From assembly GCA_937773775.1 (NCBI GenBank), contig CALJVL010000027.1, positions 1 to 34,372 on the forward strand: 34,372 nt of DNA, given 5' to 3'. The number at the start of each line of letters is the position of its first letter. Position 1 is the stretch's first letter. The position numbers and the translations under genes are program-made. This DNA comes from an uncultured Flavobacterium sp. GTDB taxonomy: Bacteria; Bacteroidota; Bacteroidia; Flavobacteriales; Flavobacteriaceae. A model generated the notes under the pieces. The model ran no database searches. It was given only the letters and a program-made list of their open reading frames with translations, and was not told the origin of the DNA. Shown here piece by piece: positions 9,582 to 18,747 of the stretch.

Positions 9582-9589
9582 CAAATATA
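9582..9589 (-). promoter_or_regulatory. Putative -7 promoter box for dnaX
   Basis: On the minus strand this reads TATATTTG, a perfect match to the Bacteroidetes TAnnTTTG -7 consensus, 18 bases before the dnaX ATG at 9563. A clear -33 TTTG at the usual spacing is not visible. Confidence 0.45.
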
Positions 9590-10175
9590 GGCAAAGCGGT
9601 TATATTATGAAAAGGATAGTTTGTTTAATTCTAAAATTAACACTTCCATAAAAAGCGGCTAACTTGTGTTGGTGTGCAGTTGCTAAAAAGTTAGAAAATG
9701 CAAAGCATTAATAGGCTCAACTTCTGTTTTTTTGTTTGGTCAGCACTGTGAAATCAGCTGTTATATTGAGAGGTAGTTTCTTATATAAACTAGTCTCGTC
9801 ATTATCTAGACGCCTTTGTGTAATGCTTATTTCAAAACGTCGGATTAGAGTTTTTTATGCGAGTGGATAGTACAAAATATGTCTTGGATATTAATTTAAG
9901 AAGGCTTGAGCCCACCAACTTAAAGTAGAAAAGTTTTAGGTGAGCTAATAGTCTATAGTATTATAGTATCCTGATCTTGGATAACACAAAGTCATTTGTG
10001 GAAAAGATTTAAAGTACAACAGTTTTCTTTTTTTAACCTTCTCATGATTATTTGTAAAATTGTCCTCAAACGATAATTAAAATCTGGTCTAAAAACAGCT
10101 ATTATAAAAACGAAAATTTTGGAAAAGAACCCTCTAATTTTTAAAATTGTGAGCGATAATAGTAATCGTATTCCT
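9590..10175. other. Intergenic region with no recognisable feature
   Basis: This is about 590 bp between the dnaX promoter and the end of the small gene at 10176. I see no reading frame with family resemblance, no tRNA fold, no repeats and no clear terminator. It may be decayed coding sequence, but nothing identifies a parent gene. Confidence 0.5.
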
Positions 10176-10475
10176 TTACTTATTTCTGTTTTGTATACTT
10201 AGTTTAATTAGTACTTCAGCTGCTTCAGAAACGGAGTTTGCAGCAAATCCTGTTACAAACACACCTTTCTTGCCTGATCTCGATTTAATACCAAATACTA
10301 CTGCCTCATCGTCGGGGTTTGAATCTCCTTCGTATCGGTAAACATGAACAATTTCATATTTGTCAGGGTTTTTGGGAATGTCTTCTTCGTGCAGGTTAAA
10401 ATCGTAGGTAAAACCTAGTTCATTCAATTCATCCAAGGCTTTGGAAACGGAGGCATAATGATAGATATTTTTCAT
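10176..10475 (-). CDS. Conserved small protein of unknown function
   Basis: This encodes 99 residues from ATG 10475, with no signal peptide or membrane segment. It opens with [20 protein letters not shown], has an acidic middle containing the [19 protein letters not shown] segment, and ends with an alanine-rich helix. Small proteins of this type recur in Flavobacteria and are sometimes labelled, without good support, as phosphoribosylpyrophosphate synthetase. I assign no function. A decayed tandem copy lies immediately upstream at 10556-10856, which shows the gene was duplicated locally. Confidence 0.75.
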   Translation of the reverse strand: MKNIYHYASVSKALDELNELGFTYDFNLHEEDIPKNPDKYEIVHVYRYEGDSNPDDEAVVFGIKSRSGKKGVFVTGFAANSVSEAAEVLIKLSIQNRNK

Positions 10476-10555
10476 AATGTATTATGGTTAGTTATGGAGT
10501 TTGAAAAAAGCTTCTCTTTTTAGTATCCAAGAAAAACGATAGCCTTGTCCGTGAT

Positions 10556-10856
10556 TTACTTAATTCTATTTTTCATACTTATTTGGATTAAGGCTTGAGC
10601 AGCTTCAGTAATTGAATTTGCAAAAAAAACCGGGGTCAAAGACCTCTTTTTTACCTGAAGAGGATTGTATTCCATAAATGACAGCGGCGTCTCCAAGATC
10701 TGTGTCCCCTTCGTAGCGATAAACGTGTTTGATTTCTTATTTATTGGGGTTTTTCGCTATATTCTCTTCAGGAAGGTTAAAATCATAACTAAAACCATTT
10801 TCATTCAATTCGTCTAAAGCTTTTGAAACAGTCGCGTAATGATACATTTGTGTCAT
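10556..10856 (-). pseudogene. Decayed tandem copy of the small 99-residue gene
   Basis: From ATG 10856 the translation closely parallels the intact gene at 10176-10475 ([16 protein letters not shown], then HVYRYEGD, then [16 protein letters not shown]). It is broken twice. A TAA at 10737-10739 replaces the tyrosine codon of the KYEIV segment, and one extra base in the eight-base homopolymer at 10622-10629 shifts the last quarter. The nonsense change cannot be a homopolymer length error, so this copy is probably truly inactive. Confidence 0.8.
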
Positions 10857-10969
10857 AATACAGAGAGGCTTAGCAGTTATATTTTAAAGGTAACTATTTT
10901 ATTAATGAGTTTTTACAATACTGTTGTTAAAGTAAATTATTAAAATTGAACTTCATTAATAAATTGTCG

Positions 10970-10977
10970 TAAATTCG
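10970..10977 (+). promoter_or_regulatory. Putative promoter for rnpB
   Basis: TAAATTCG at 10970-10977 matches the Bacteroidetes -7 consensus TAnnTTTG with one mismatch, and TTG at 10946-10948 lies 21 bases upstream as a -33 element. The RNase P RNA begins a few bases downstream. Confidence 0.45.
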
Positions 10978-10980
10978 CGG

Positions 10981-11296
10981 AACAGACCGCCTTATCGCCG
11001 TTTTGAGCAATCAAGAAGGAGGAAAGTCCGGACACCATAGAGAAGCATAGCGGGTAACACCCGTCGGTTTTGTCCGCAAGGACCAGATTAGGACAAGTGC
11101 AACAGAAAGTATGTACAGGTAATGCTGTAGTGAAACCAGGTAAACTCTATGCGGTGAAATATCAAGTATATCAGCATTTAAGGGCGTCTCGTCCGTTGTT
11201 GAAGGGTAGATAGTTTGAGCTTATGAGTAATTGTAAGCCTAGATAAATGATAAGGGTTCGCCTCGGCGAATACAGAATCCGGCTTATAGGTCTGTT
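10981..11296 (+). ncRNA. rnpB: RNase P RNA (bacterial type A)
   Basis: This is the catalytic RNA that trims tRNA 5' leaders. The universally conserved core is present: GAGGAAAGTCCGGACACC near 11019-11036, ACAGAAAG and the GTGAAACCAGG segments in the middle, and the 3' core ACAGAATCCGGCTTATAG near 11272-11289. The two ends pair as the P1 helix, AACAGACC at 10981-10988 with GGTCTGTT at 11289-11296. The length of about 316 nt is typical. Confidence 0.96.
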
Positions 11297-11303
11297 TTTT
11301 TTT
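11289..11303 (+). terminator. Intrinsic termination signal at the end of rnpB
   Basis: The 3' strand of the P1 helix runs straight into a T-run (11295-11303), so the helix plus the U-tract can act as an intrinsic terminator. Confidence 0.5.
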
Positions 11304-11426
11304 ATATTATTGAAATATTTTAGTAATATAAGTATTGTAAATTATAGGAAGAAAACCAGTATGATATTAAATTTCAACAAGTTCTATGCTACTTAATGGT
11401 TTAATCCTTATTTCAAATCGTAAGTC

Positions 11427-12344
11427 ATGCAAACAAGAATAGGAATTTTAGGATTAGGTGGTGTGGGTGGTTTTTTTGGTGGACTTTTAGCAAAAGCATA
11501 TGAAGAGTCGGAGCAAATAGAAATAATCTTTATAGCTCGTGGAGAAACTCAAAAGGCAATAGCAGAATCAGGTTTGAAAATTATAGCTGATGAAAATGAG
11601 ACTATAGTATTTCCGAGCATAGTTTCAAATGACCCAGAAGTTATTGGAAAATTAGACTACCTTATTTGCGCCACGAAGACTTATGACATAGAAGATAGTC
11701 TGCAATCAATAAAAAAATGCGTTAACAAAAACACTATTATTCTCCCTTTATACAATGGTGTCGACGCTCCGGAACGAATAAGTAATTTGTTTCCTGACAA
11801 TGAAGTGCTGCAGGGTTGCGTTTATATTGTTTCAATGATTGAAGCTCCCGGTGTCATAAAAAAAATGGGGCCGTATCAGAAACTATTTTTTGGGTCCAGA
11901 ACCGCTTCAATTTACAAATTGAATGCACTGCAAGCTATTTTAAAAAAAGCGAATATAGATAGTCAGCTTATTGACGCAATCGAAGAAACTGTTTGGGAAA
12001 AATTCATATTCATTTCAGCATTAGCATCTGCAACCTCTTACTTGGACCAGAATATCGGAGAGATTTTAGAAAATGAATCGAACCGTAAATTCTACCTTAC
12101 TTTACTCAACGAAATCACCATGATTGCGGCAATAAAAGGATTGGAATTGCCCAAGGATATCATAATGAAAACAATTGTCAAATTAGAGAAAATGCCTCAT
12201 GAAGCTAGCTCTTCGATGCATCGTGATGTATTAGCAGGTCGCAAATTCGAACTGGAGTCATTGACAGAGTTTGTTGTCAATGAAGGTGTAAAATATGAAA
12301 TGGAAACACCAAGTTATAAATTGGTTTTGGATAAATTAACTTAA
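11427..12344 (+). CDS. panE: 2-dehydropantoate 2-reductase family protein (PanE/ApbA-like)
   Basis: This encodes 305 residues. The N-terminus GILGLGGVGGFFGG (residues 6-19) is the Rossmann glycine motif for NADP(H). A ketopantoate-reductase C-terminal helical domain follows, with the catalytic lysine in VWEKFIFISALASA near residue 191, and the conserved SSMHRDVLAGRKFELE segment near residue 270. The family reduces 2-dehydropantoate to pantoate in pantothenate and CoA synthesis. Paralogues with other 2-oxo-acid substrates exist, so the substrate is inferred from the family. It stands alone between rnpB and a broken gene. The ATG is at 11427. Confidence 0.85.
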   Translation: MQTRIGILGLGGVGGFFGGLLAKAYEESEQIEIIFIARGETQKAIAESGLKIIADENETIVFPSIVSNDPEVIGKLDYLICATKTYDIEDSLQSIKKCVNKNTIILPLYNGVDAPERISNLFPDNEVLQGCVYIVSMIEAPGVIKKMGPYQKLFFGSRTASIYKLNALQAILKKANIDSQLIDAIEETVWEKFIFISALASATSYLDQNIGEILENESNRKFYLTLLNEITMIAAIKGLELPKDIIMKTIVKLEKMPHEASSSMHRDVLAGRKFELESLTEFVVNEGVKYEMETPSYKLVLDKLT

Positions 12345-12441
12345 GATTTTTGCATTTAAGTAGTTTTAGCATCAGTCATATTTATATTCGAAAGTTGCTT
12401 TTATTTAAATAGTTGTAGCTGTTTTTTGATCAATAAATTCT

Positions 12442-12449
12442 TACATTTG
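12442..12449 (+). promoter_or_regulatory. Putative -7 promoter box
   Basis: TACATTTG matches the Bacteroidetes TAnnTTTG consensus and lies about 30 bases before the GTG of the broken outer-membrane protein gene. The -33 element is not clear. Confidence 0.4.
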
Positions 12450-12479
12450 GTTTTAAATTAATCATAAGAATAGTATTAC

Positions 12480-13011
12480 GTGAAAAAAAATTACTCATTT
12501 TATTGGGTTTACTTTCCTTATCAAGTATAAATGCTCAAGAGAAAATCACTACAGTAAAAAGTCAATTCAAAATTAATGTTTTACTTCCTGGATTTGTTTA
12601 TGAACATGGTTTAAGTACTAAAAATACGCTTTATTCAGAATTGAGTTCCGGTTATGGATATACATCAAATGGATTTGGGAAAACCTATACTTTTTATCCT
12701 ATTATTAATGAGCAATTCCGTCATTATTATAATTTAGAAAAAAGAGCTAAAAAAGAAAAAGTTACTGCTCATAATTCAGGAGGATTTGTTGCAGTGATAG
12801 CTCTTTACAACTTCAGATCAATTTCAACAAATGATAACTTTCGGCCCGCAAATTCTTCGATTACTATTTCTCCAGTTTGGGGTTTTCAACTAACCTATAA
12901 AGGGAATTTAACCTTGATTTGAATATGGGTATTGGTTATAATTTAGAAAATAACAACAGTGAAATTGTACCTGTGCTAAATTTTGCTCTAGGATGGGTAA
13001 TTGGTAAATAA
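12480..13011 (+). pseudogene. Small outer-membrane beta-barrel-like protein, frame broken twice
   Basis: A signal peptide, KKLLILLGLLSLSSINAQE, is encoded, but its frame is one base out of register with the only plausible start (GTG 12480) across an eight-A run at 12483-12490. Nine A would restore it. The main frame then covers about 130 residues with alternating beta-strand patterns and aromatic residues (FVYEHGLSTKNTLYSELSSG), typical of small Bacteroidetes outer-membrane barrels. Near 12905-12909 another single-base loss diverts the frame to a stop at 12922. Restored, it continues as FNLDLNMGIGYNLENN and ends GWVIGK at 13011. The intact protein would be about 176 residues. Either a true pseudogene or two sequence errors would explain this. 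Confidence 0.6.
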
Positions 13012-13391
13012 TCTGTCCTTTTTATAGAAATGAAAAGCATTATTCGTACTGAAGTAATTTTTTCTAAATAGTGGAGCTGAGATATTTTTTTACTCTCAAT
13101 TCCTGTTAAAATAGTCATTTGTGCCTTCTTATTTGCTCTCTACTAGGTCCAAGTAATCAAAAATAAAACAGCATCATTTTTTTTGGAAATTATACTAAAT
13201 AATCTGATTCAGTTTGTTCTATTTATAAAGTTTCATACTTATTCATTATAATTTAAGTAATTCTCATCATAATGTGTCATAATATAAGCTATTAGTTTTT
13301 TTTTAGATTATAAATAAATTTAAGCTTGCACAATAGATTTTTTATTAAATTGCACTTTGTAAAGTAAATTATTGTTAATACTCAAATTAAA
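13012..13391. other. Intergenic region, AT-rich
   Basis: This is about 380 bp upstream of the PAS histidine kinase. I see no gene, hairpin terminator or perfect -7 box. It presumably carries the kinase promoter. Confidence 0.5.
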
Positions 13392-15194
13392 ATGAGCTCC
13401 CCAAGTCTCTACTTTAAGTTAATTGATACTTTTCCACTGGCATGTTATTTTTTTGATAATGAATTCAAAATCATGCATGCGAATCTCCCGTGCTTAAAAA
13501 TGTTAAACAGCTCTTTGGTCGAAATTGAGGGTAAGTTGTTAGCAAGTTTTTACCCTGAAATTAATTTATGTGTTAAGAACGAAGGAAAAAATATTAAAAC
13601 TTTTTATCTTGACAAAGACTTAAATAAGACTGAGATAGTACTGAATTATGCGTCTATTGAAAATAAGACATTTGGAATGTTATATATAATAGTAAAACCT
13701 CATTCCAACCCATATAAAAATAATGGAAAAAAGTATAATGAAACGATATTAGACAATTTTCCTGCTGACATTGCCGTTTTTGATGAGAATCACAATTATT
13801 TATATATAAATCCAAACGGTATTCGTGATGTTGAAACTAGGGAATGGATGATAGGTAAAAGCGATTTTGATTATTGCGATTACAAAGGCCTAGATAAATC
13901 AATGGCTCAAAAAAGGCGTGATCTTTTTAATATTGTAGTTGAAACAAAACAGCAAATTGAATGGTTAGATGAGTATCATAGAGAAAACAAAGATATTTAT
14001 GTGCTTCGCCGGTTTTGTCCTGTTTATATTGATGGAGTTTTTATATATGTGATAGGCTATGGTATTGACGTGTCTGAGTTAAAAAGAACTCAAAATAGTT
14101 TGATCTCTAATGAGAAAAGAAATCAATTGATTCTTAATTCTTCTTTAGACGCTGTCGTTGTAATTATTCCTGATGGTACAATTACCTTTTGGAATGCACA
14201 AGCTGAAATTATTTTTGGATGGAAATCAAAAGAGGTTTTAGGGAAAATATTAGGTGATACTATTGTTCCTGAACGGTTCAGAAAAATGCATGAAGCTGGC
14301 ATTAAGAACCATAGTGCTGGATTGGGTGGGACAACAGCAAATAAGATAATTGAATTTCCAGCATTAAATAGAAACAACAAAGAATTTCCAATTGAATTTT
14401 CAATTTTGCCTATTTATGATAAAGGAATAGTAATTAATTATTGTTCCTTTATTAGGGATATTAGTTCGAGAAAGGATAAGGAATTTGAAATTTGCCAGCA
14501 AAACAAAATATTAAAAAACAAAAATTCAGAATTAGAACAATTTACATACATTACTTCGCATGACCTTCAAGAACCGCTCTTAAGCTTAATCAGTTTTAGT
14601 GAATTACTATTAGATGAATATTCAAGCAGTTTAGATGCAGATGCAAAGTTATATATTGAGTTTATAAATAAGTCTGCGATTAGAATGCGAGCATTAGTAA
14701 CGGGTTTAATGGAGTATGCAAGAATTGGAAAAAGAGCTGATGTAAAAGAATTAGATTGTAATAAAATTATTACTGACGTTTTGTCTGATTTGTCTGTAAA
14801 AATTAACAAGACTGAAACGGAGATTTCAGTTGAAAATTTACCTGAAATAAGAGGTTATGAAACGTATATTAGATTATTATTTCAAAACCTGTTAGGCAAT
14901 GCAATCAAGTTTAGCAAAGAAAGCGAAAAATGCTTAATCAAAATTATATGTTCAGAAACTAAAAATGATTGGAAATTCTCAGTTGAAGATAATGGAATAG
15001 GAATAGCCGAAAAAAACCTTGACCAAGTGTTTCTAATTTTCAAAAGGTTGAATAATGATTCTCTTGATGTAGGATATGGAATAGGATTAGCCCATTGCAA
15101 AAAAATAGTTGATATACACGATGGGGAAATTTATGTTAAATCTAAATTAGGGGTAGGAAGTACATTTAGTTTTACAATTTCAAAAAACATATAG
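13392..15194 (+). CDS. PAS-domain hybrid-free sensor histidine kinase
   Basis: This encodes 600 residues with no signal peptide or membrane helices, so the kinase is probably cytoplasmic. Three PAS-like regions follow one another, at roughly residues 8-110, 118-235 (ending VIGYGIDVSELK) and 240-360 (SLDAVVVIIPDGTITFWNAQ). A HisKA domain has H-box SHDLQEPL with the phospho-accepting His390. The HATPase_c domain shows the N-box NLLGNAIKFS, the G1-box DNGIGIAEKNLDQVF and the G2-box GYGIGLAHCKKIV. The H-box is of the SHDLQEPL type found in phytochrome-related kinases. A response regulator starts 2 bp after its stop and is the likely phosphorylation partner. The signal sensed is unknown. Confidence 0.92.
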   Translation: MSSPSLYFKLIDTFPLACYFFDNEFKIMHANLPCLKMLNSSLVEIEGKLLASFYPEINLCVKNEGKNIKTFYLDKDLNKTEIVLNYASIENKTFGMLYIIVKPHSNPYKNNGKKYNETILDNFPADIAVFDENHNYLYINPNGIRDVETREWMIGKSDFDYCDYKGLDKSMAQKRRDLFNIVVETKQQIEWLDEYHRENKDIYVLRRFCPVYIDGVFIYVIGYGIDVSELKRTQNSLISNEKRNQLILNSSLDAVVVIIPDGTITFWNAQAEIIFGWKSKEVLGKILGDTIVPERFRKMHEAGIKNHSAGLGGTTANKIIEFPALNRNNKEFPIEFSILPIYDKGIVINYCSFIRDISSRKDKEFEICQQNKILKNKNSELEQFTYITSHDLQEPLLSLISFSELLLDEYSSSLDADAKLYIEFINKSAIRMRALVTGLMEYARIGKRADVKELDCNKIITDVLSDLSVKINKTETEISVENLPEIRGYETYIRLLFQNLLGNAIKFSKESEKCLIKIICSETKNDWKFSVEDNGIGIAEKNLDQVFLIFKRLNNDSLDVGYGIGLAHCKKIVDIHDGEIYVKSKLGVGSTFSFTISKNI

Positions 15195-15196
15195 TA

Positions 15197-15598
15197 ATGC
15201 TCAAGTTAGATACAATCTTATTAATAGATGATGATTTTGCAACCAATTATCTGCATAAAAAAATAATTTCAAAATTGGATACAAATTGTTCAGTTGAAGT
15301 TGCTACTAACGGCAAAGATGGTATTGACAAATTATTGGCTTTAAATGAAACTATAAATAATAAAGACACTTTAGTCCTAATATTTCTGGATCTAAATATG
15401 CCCGTAATGGACGGTTGGGGTTTTTTAGAAACTTTCGAAGAAATCAAACCTACTCTTAATTTCGATACTAAATTGTTTATTGTAAGTTCTTCAATTAATT
15501 CAGATGATGAGTCAAGAGCAAGAAGCAACCATCAAGTTCTTGATTATTTGCCAAAGCACCTCAATGCAGCGACATTGTCAAAAATAATTTTTAATTAG
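15197..15598 (+). CDS. Single-domain response regulator (CheY/Rcp1-like)
   Basis: This encodes 133 residues consisting only of a receiver domain. The acidic triad is in ILLIDDDFATN (residues 7-17), the phospho-acceptor is Asp65 in IFLDLNMPVMDGW, and the conserved lysine is Lys120 in DYLPKHL. There is no DNA-binding or enzymatic output domain, so it probably relays the signal by protein contact, like Rcp1 with phytochrome-type kinases. The ATG is at 15197, two bases after the kinase stop. Its end nearly touches the convergent rsmD gene (6 bp apart), with no obvious terminator between them. Confidence 0.93.
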   Translation: MLKLDTILLIDDDFATNYLHKKIISKLDTNCSVEVATNGKDGIDKLLALNETINNKDTLVLIFLDLNMPVMDGWGFLETFEEIKPTLNFDTKLFIVSSSINSDDESRARSNHQVLDYLPKHLNAATLSKIIFN

Positions 15599-15604
15599 AC
15601 CTAA

Positions 15605-16201
15605 TTATTCTTCTTCAGAGCTATCAAATAAACCTTCATCATCTATTTCTTCAGTAGTTGACTTTTCAGTTTCAAAGAAACTAAAAATTGAACCTCCGTA
15701 ACTTTTTTTGAAAGAAAAATGAATCATGTGATCCAGTTTAGTATATTTAGAATGTTCAATAACCATCATTCCATCTTCATTAAGTGTGTTTTTTTCGAAA
15801 ATAAGTAAAACAATTTTTTCGAATGTAGCTTGGTCTAGAGCATATGGAGGGTCAGCGAATATAACATCAAAAGAAGCTTTGTTTCTTTCTAAAAATTTGA
15901 AAACATCACTTTTCGTTGCTGCAATATTGAAATCATATTCCGTAGCCACTTGCTTGATAAACTTCACACAACCAAAATCGCCATCCACAGAAGTTATTGG
16001 CGAACTACCTCTTGAGGCAAACTCGTAGCTTATATTTCCTGTACCAGAGAACAAATCCAAGACCTTCAGTCCTTCAAAACTAAAATGGTTATTTAAGACA
16101 TTAAATAATGCTTCTTTAGACATATCGGTTGTGGGACGAACTGGTAATCCTTTGGGCGGAGAGATTCGTCTTCCTTTGTATTTTCCTGAAATTATTCTCA
16201 T
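15605..16201 (-). CDS. rsmD: 16S rRNA (guanine966-N2)-methyltransferase RsmD
   Basis: This encodes 198 residues, usual for RsmD. The N-terminus MRIISGKYKGRRISPPKGLPVRPTTD is the family signature. The SAM-binding motif is LDLFSGTGNISYEFASRG, and the catalytic motif is FADPPYAL. A short acidic tail follows. The enzyme methylates G966 (E. coli numbering) of 16S rRNA in the assembled small subunit. Its ATG overlaps the stop of the DUF3822 gene by four bases (16198-16201), which implies translational coupling. Confidence 0.95.
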   Translation of the reverse strand: MRIISGKYKGRRISPPKGLPVRPTTDMSKEALFNVLNNHFSFEGLKVLDLFSGTGNISYEFASRGSSPITSVDGDFGCVKFIKQVATEYDFNIAATKSDVFKFLERNKASFDVIFADPPYALDQATFEKIVLLIFEKNTLNEDGMMVIEHSKYTKLDHMIHFSFKKSYGGSIFSFFETEKSTTEEIDDEGLFDSSEEE

Positions 16202-17019
16202 GAGTTGAAAAGTATAAAATGTTTTCTGTTTTCGGCCTCAGAAAAATAATTGTTCCATCGCAAGGCTTCCACGTCGATTAGTGAAACTTTACGGATGTAT
16301 TTGTATGCAATTTTGAAAAATTCACTTTCTGAATCAATATCTCCTATTAATTCCAGAGGAAAATTTTCCGGATTCAAGTTTAATTGCTCTGCGGTAAACA
16401 AGACGTAATAAATAAAATCTTCTGGCGTCTCGTAATCAAAAGAGTTGAATAGCAACAATTTTTGATTTTGTATTACAATGATTTCAAAATGGCCTTGGCA
16501 AAAATGAACGGTCATTTTTTTGTCATCTATGTTTTTTGAGGCATCCAAAAGGGTAGACACAAGAACACTGTTAGCATGTTTATAATCGAAAGTGCCAAAC
16601 TGGTCAATGAAAAAATTATTCATGTTTACATAAGGTATGTAAACGGAATTGATTTCATAATTACTGATTTCATCAAATGCAAAAAAATCAGTTTCAAAAA
16701 CCTTAGTATTGTACTGCAAATAACTTCCCATGAAATTCTCGTCAAAAAGAGGAGTGGGCACAAATGTGGACAGATTGTTATTGTGTAAAACAAGTACATC
16801 GTCATATTCCTCATTCAACTCCGGATAATCTTTAAAAGCATTCGAAAACAAATCCTCGATCTTTATCTCTTTATGAAAGCTACCAAACTGTACTTCATTA
16901 AAGGAAGTAACCGTATTATTTAGTGTATCAAAACAACAAAAAGAAAGTCCGGTCAAGGAAACTTGAATGGACAGTTTTTTATATTTTTTTTCGGTAATAT
17001 TTGTACTCTGTGTGGACAT
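16198..17019 (-). CDS. DUF3822 family protein
   Basis: This encodes 273 residues from ATG 17019, with no signal peptide. It fits the DUF3822 family, which in Flavobacteria is encoded directly upstream of rsmD. The sequence is rich in Phe, Tyr and Asn, and the segments KKLSIQVSLTGLSFCCFD and FFIDQFGTFDYKHANSVLV are the most family-like. The family's function is not known to me; an actin-like ATPase fold has been suggested for such proteins, but I do not see clear phosphate loops. The four-base overlap with rsmD suggests a shared transcript. Confidence 0.8.
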   Translation of the reverse strand: MSTQSTNITEKKYKKLSIQVSLTGLSFCCFDTLNNTVTSFNEVQFGSFHKEIKIEDLFSNAFKDYPELNEEYDDVLVLHNNNLSTFVPTPLFDENFMGSYLQYNTKVFETDFFAFDEISNYEINSVYIPYVNMNNFFIDQFGTFDYKHANSVLVSTLLDASKNIDDKKMTVHFCQGHFEIIVIQNQKLLLFNSFDYETPEDFIYYVLFTAEQLNLNPENFPLELIGDIDSESEFFKIAYKYIRKVSLIDVEALRWNNYFSEAENRKHFILFNS

Positions 17020-17075
17020 AATCTGATTTGAAACCTATTCTTTCTATACAATCCAGAAAGGATTTAATGCGACCA

Positions 17076-17083
17076 CAAACTTA
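17076..17083 (-). promoter_or_regulatory. Possible -7 box for the DUF3822-rsmD unit
   Basis: On the minus strand this reads TAAGTTTG, matching TAnnTTTG, about 57 bases before the DUF3822 ATG. There is no matching -33 element, so the evidence is weak. Confidence 0.3.
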
Positions 17084-17136
17084 CACTATTTTTTTATTCT
17101 AACGGTATTTAATGTGGTTCCCTCAATTTTGATTCC

Positions 17137-17144
17137 TATATTTG
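17137..17144 (+). promoter_or_regulatory. Putative -7 promoter box for the helicase gene
   Basis: TATATTTG is a perfect match to the Bacteroidetes TAnnTTTG -7 consensus, 28 bases before the helicase ATG at 17173. Confidence 0.45.
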
Positions 17145-17172
17145 AACTTCATTTTACAGTAACCATTCCACA

Positions 17173-18594
17173 ATGAATTCCTCCTTGTTTTATAGCCTTT
17201 TACGAAATAATTTCCCCTTTGTCCCCACCTACAATCAGGATGTTTTTTTTCAAAAAATCGCGATTTTTTTGACAGAACCAGATAATGACGCTGTTTTTGT
17301 GCTCAAAGGATACGCGGGGACGGGAAAGACTACGGTTATTTCGACTATTGTAAACAATCTTTTAAGCATCAATAAAAAATATGTTTTACTCGCGCCAACA
17401 GGTCGCGCTGCCAAAGTAATTGCCAACTACTCTGAGAAACCCGCTTTTACTATTCATAAAAAAATTTATTTCCCTAAGAAATCTTCGGGTGGCGGCGTAT
17501 CCTTTACCTTGCAACAAAACAAACATACAAACACTATTTTTATAGTTGACGAGGCTTCGATGATATCGGATACCAATTCGGATTCTAAATTGTATGAAAG
17601 TAGTTCCTTGCTGGATGATTTGATTTCGTATGTCTATTCAGGAACTAATTGCAAAATGATTCTATTGGGAGATACCGCCCAGTTGCCTCCGGTTAATTTA
17701 GACATCAGCCCAGCATTAGATATCCAAACCCTGGGTTTGAATTACAATAAAGAAGTAGAGCATATAGAACTCGACGAAGTCATGCGTCAGGAAGAAGATT
17801 CGGGAATTTTATACAATGCCACCGAACTCAGGGAATTACTGAAGGATTCCTTCATTACCGACTTCCAGTTTGATGTCAAGAAATTTAAGGATATTGTCCG
17901 CCTCGTTGATGGATACGATATTCAGGATGCGATAAATTCTGCTTACAGCAATTATAGTATTGAAGATACTGCTTTCATTGTGCGTTCTAATAAAAGAGCA
18001 AATCAATACAACGAACAAATAAGAACTAAAATTCTCGATAAAGAAAGCGAATTATCAACAGGTGATTTCTTGATGGTAGTCAAGAATAATTATTTCTGGC
18101 TAAAAGATTCCGATGAAGCTGGATTTATTGCTAATGGTGATATTATCGAAGTTCTAGAAATCTTTAATATCAAGGAATTGTATGGTTTTAAGTTTGCCAA
18201 AGTTAAAATGCGAATGGTCGATTATCCAAAACAGATTCCGATCGAAACCATCTTATTATTGGACACCATAAAAAGTGAATCTCCATCTTTGACCTACGAA
18301 GAGTCTAACCGTTTGTATCAGGAAGTACTGAAAGATTACGAAGGGGAAACTAAATTCAAACAATTCCAGAAAGTGAAAGCAAATGAATATTTTAATGGGC
18401 TTCAAGTGAAATTTTCTTATGCAATAACATGTCATAAATCACAAGGCGGGCAGTGGAACACTGTTTTTATAGAACAACCGTATTTGCCAAACGGTATAGA
18501 TAGGGATTATATCCGCTGGCTATATACTGCGATGACCCGAGCCAAGAATAAATTATATTTGATAGGATTTAAGGACGAAAATTTCGTGGAATGA
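17173..18594 (+). CDS. RecD-like superfamily 1 ATP-dependent DNA helicase
   Basis: This encodes 473 residues. Walker A is KGYAGTGKTT (residues 45-54), Walker B is IFIVDEASMIS, and motif III is LLGDTAQLPPV. The C-terminal UvrD_C_2 block AITCHKSQGGQWNTVFIE and motif VI WLYTAMTRAKNKLYLIG are intact. It is shorter than RecD or RecD2 and is the stand-alone AAA+ helicase type common in Bacteroidetes. It probably acts in DNA repair or recombination, but the exact role is unknown. The start is ATG 17173, after a good -7 box. Its 3' third, from 18106 on, is present again in the tandem duplication downstream. Confidence 0.92.
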   Translation: MNSSLFYSLLRNNFPFVPTYNQDVFFQKIAIFLTEPDNDAVFVLKGYAGTGKTTVISTIVNNLLSINKKYVLLAPTGRAAKVIANYSEKPAFTIHKKIYFPKKSSGGGVSFTLQQNKHTNTIFIVDEASMISDTNSDSKLYESSSLLDDLISYVYSGTNCKMILLGDTAQLPPVNLDISPALDIQTLGLNYNKEVEHIELDEVMRQEEDSGILYNATELRELLKDSFITDFQFDVKKFKDIVRLVDGYDIQDAINSAYSNYSIEDTAFIVRSNKRANQYNEQIRTKILDKESELSTGDFLMVVKNNYFWLKDSDEAGFIANGDIIEVLEIFNIKELYGFKFAKVKMRMVDYPKQIPIETILLLDTIKSESPSLTYEESNRLYQEVLKDYEGETKFKQFQKVKANEYFNGLQVKFSYAITCHKSQGGQWNTVFIEQPYLPNGIDRDYIRWLYTAMTRAKNKLYLIGFKDENFVE

Positions 18595-18605
18595 TTTTAA
18601 AAATA

Positions 18606-18665
18606 ACCGCAAATTCGCAAATTTTTCAATTTAATTTTAAAATAAATAATTTGCAAATTTGCGGT
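18606..18665 (-). terminator. Long hairpin between convergent genes (copy 1)
   Basis: ACCGCAAATTCGCAAATT at 18606-18623 pairs with AATTTGCAAATTTGCGGT at 18648-18665, 18 bp with one mismatch. In the minus direction the stem is followed by TATTTTTAAAA, so it reads as an intrinsic terminator for leftward transcription, originally that of the usher gene. It also lies just past the helicase stop. Confidence 0.6.
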
Positions 18666-18747
18666 AAAAAGATAGCTGTATATACAATGATAAATTAGTG
18701 TCAGCTTCCTTGAGTATGACCTCCGTGAAGATTATATAAATTATAAG

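Noticed and set aside
7831..9584. Two separate genes, a short dnaX and a 149-residue unknown protein
   Set aside because: The tau frame is open without stops from the A10 tract to 7831, and the joined product has the normal DnaX size and domain order. One gene with a shift is simpler.
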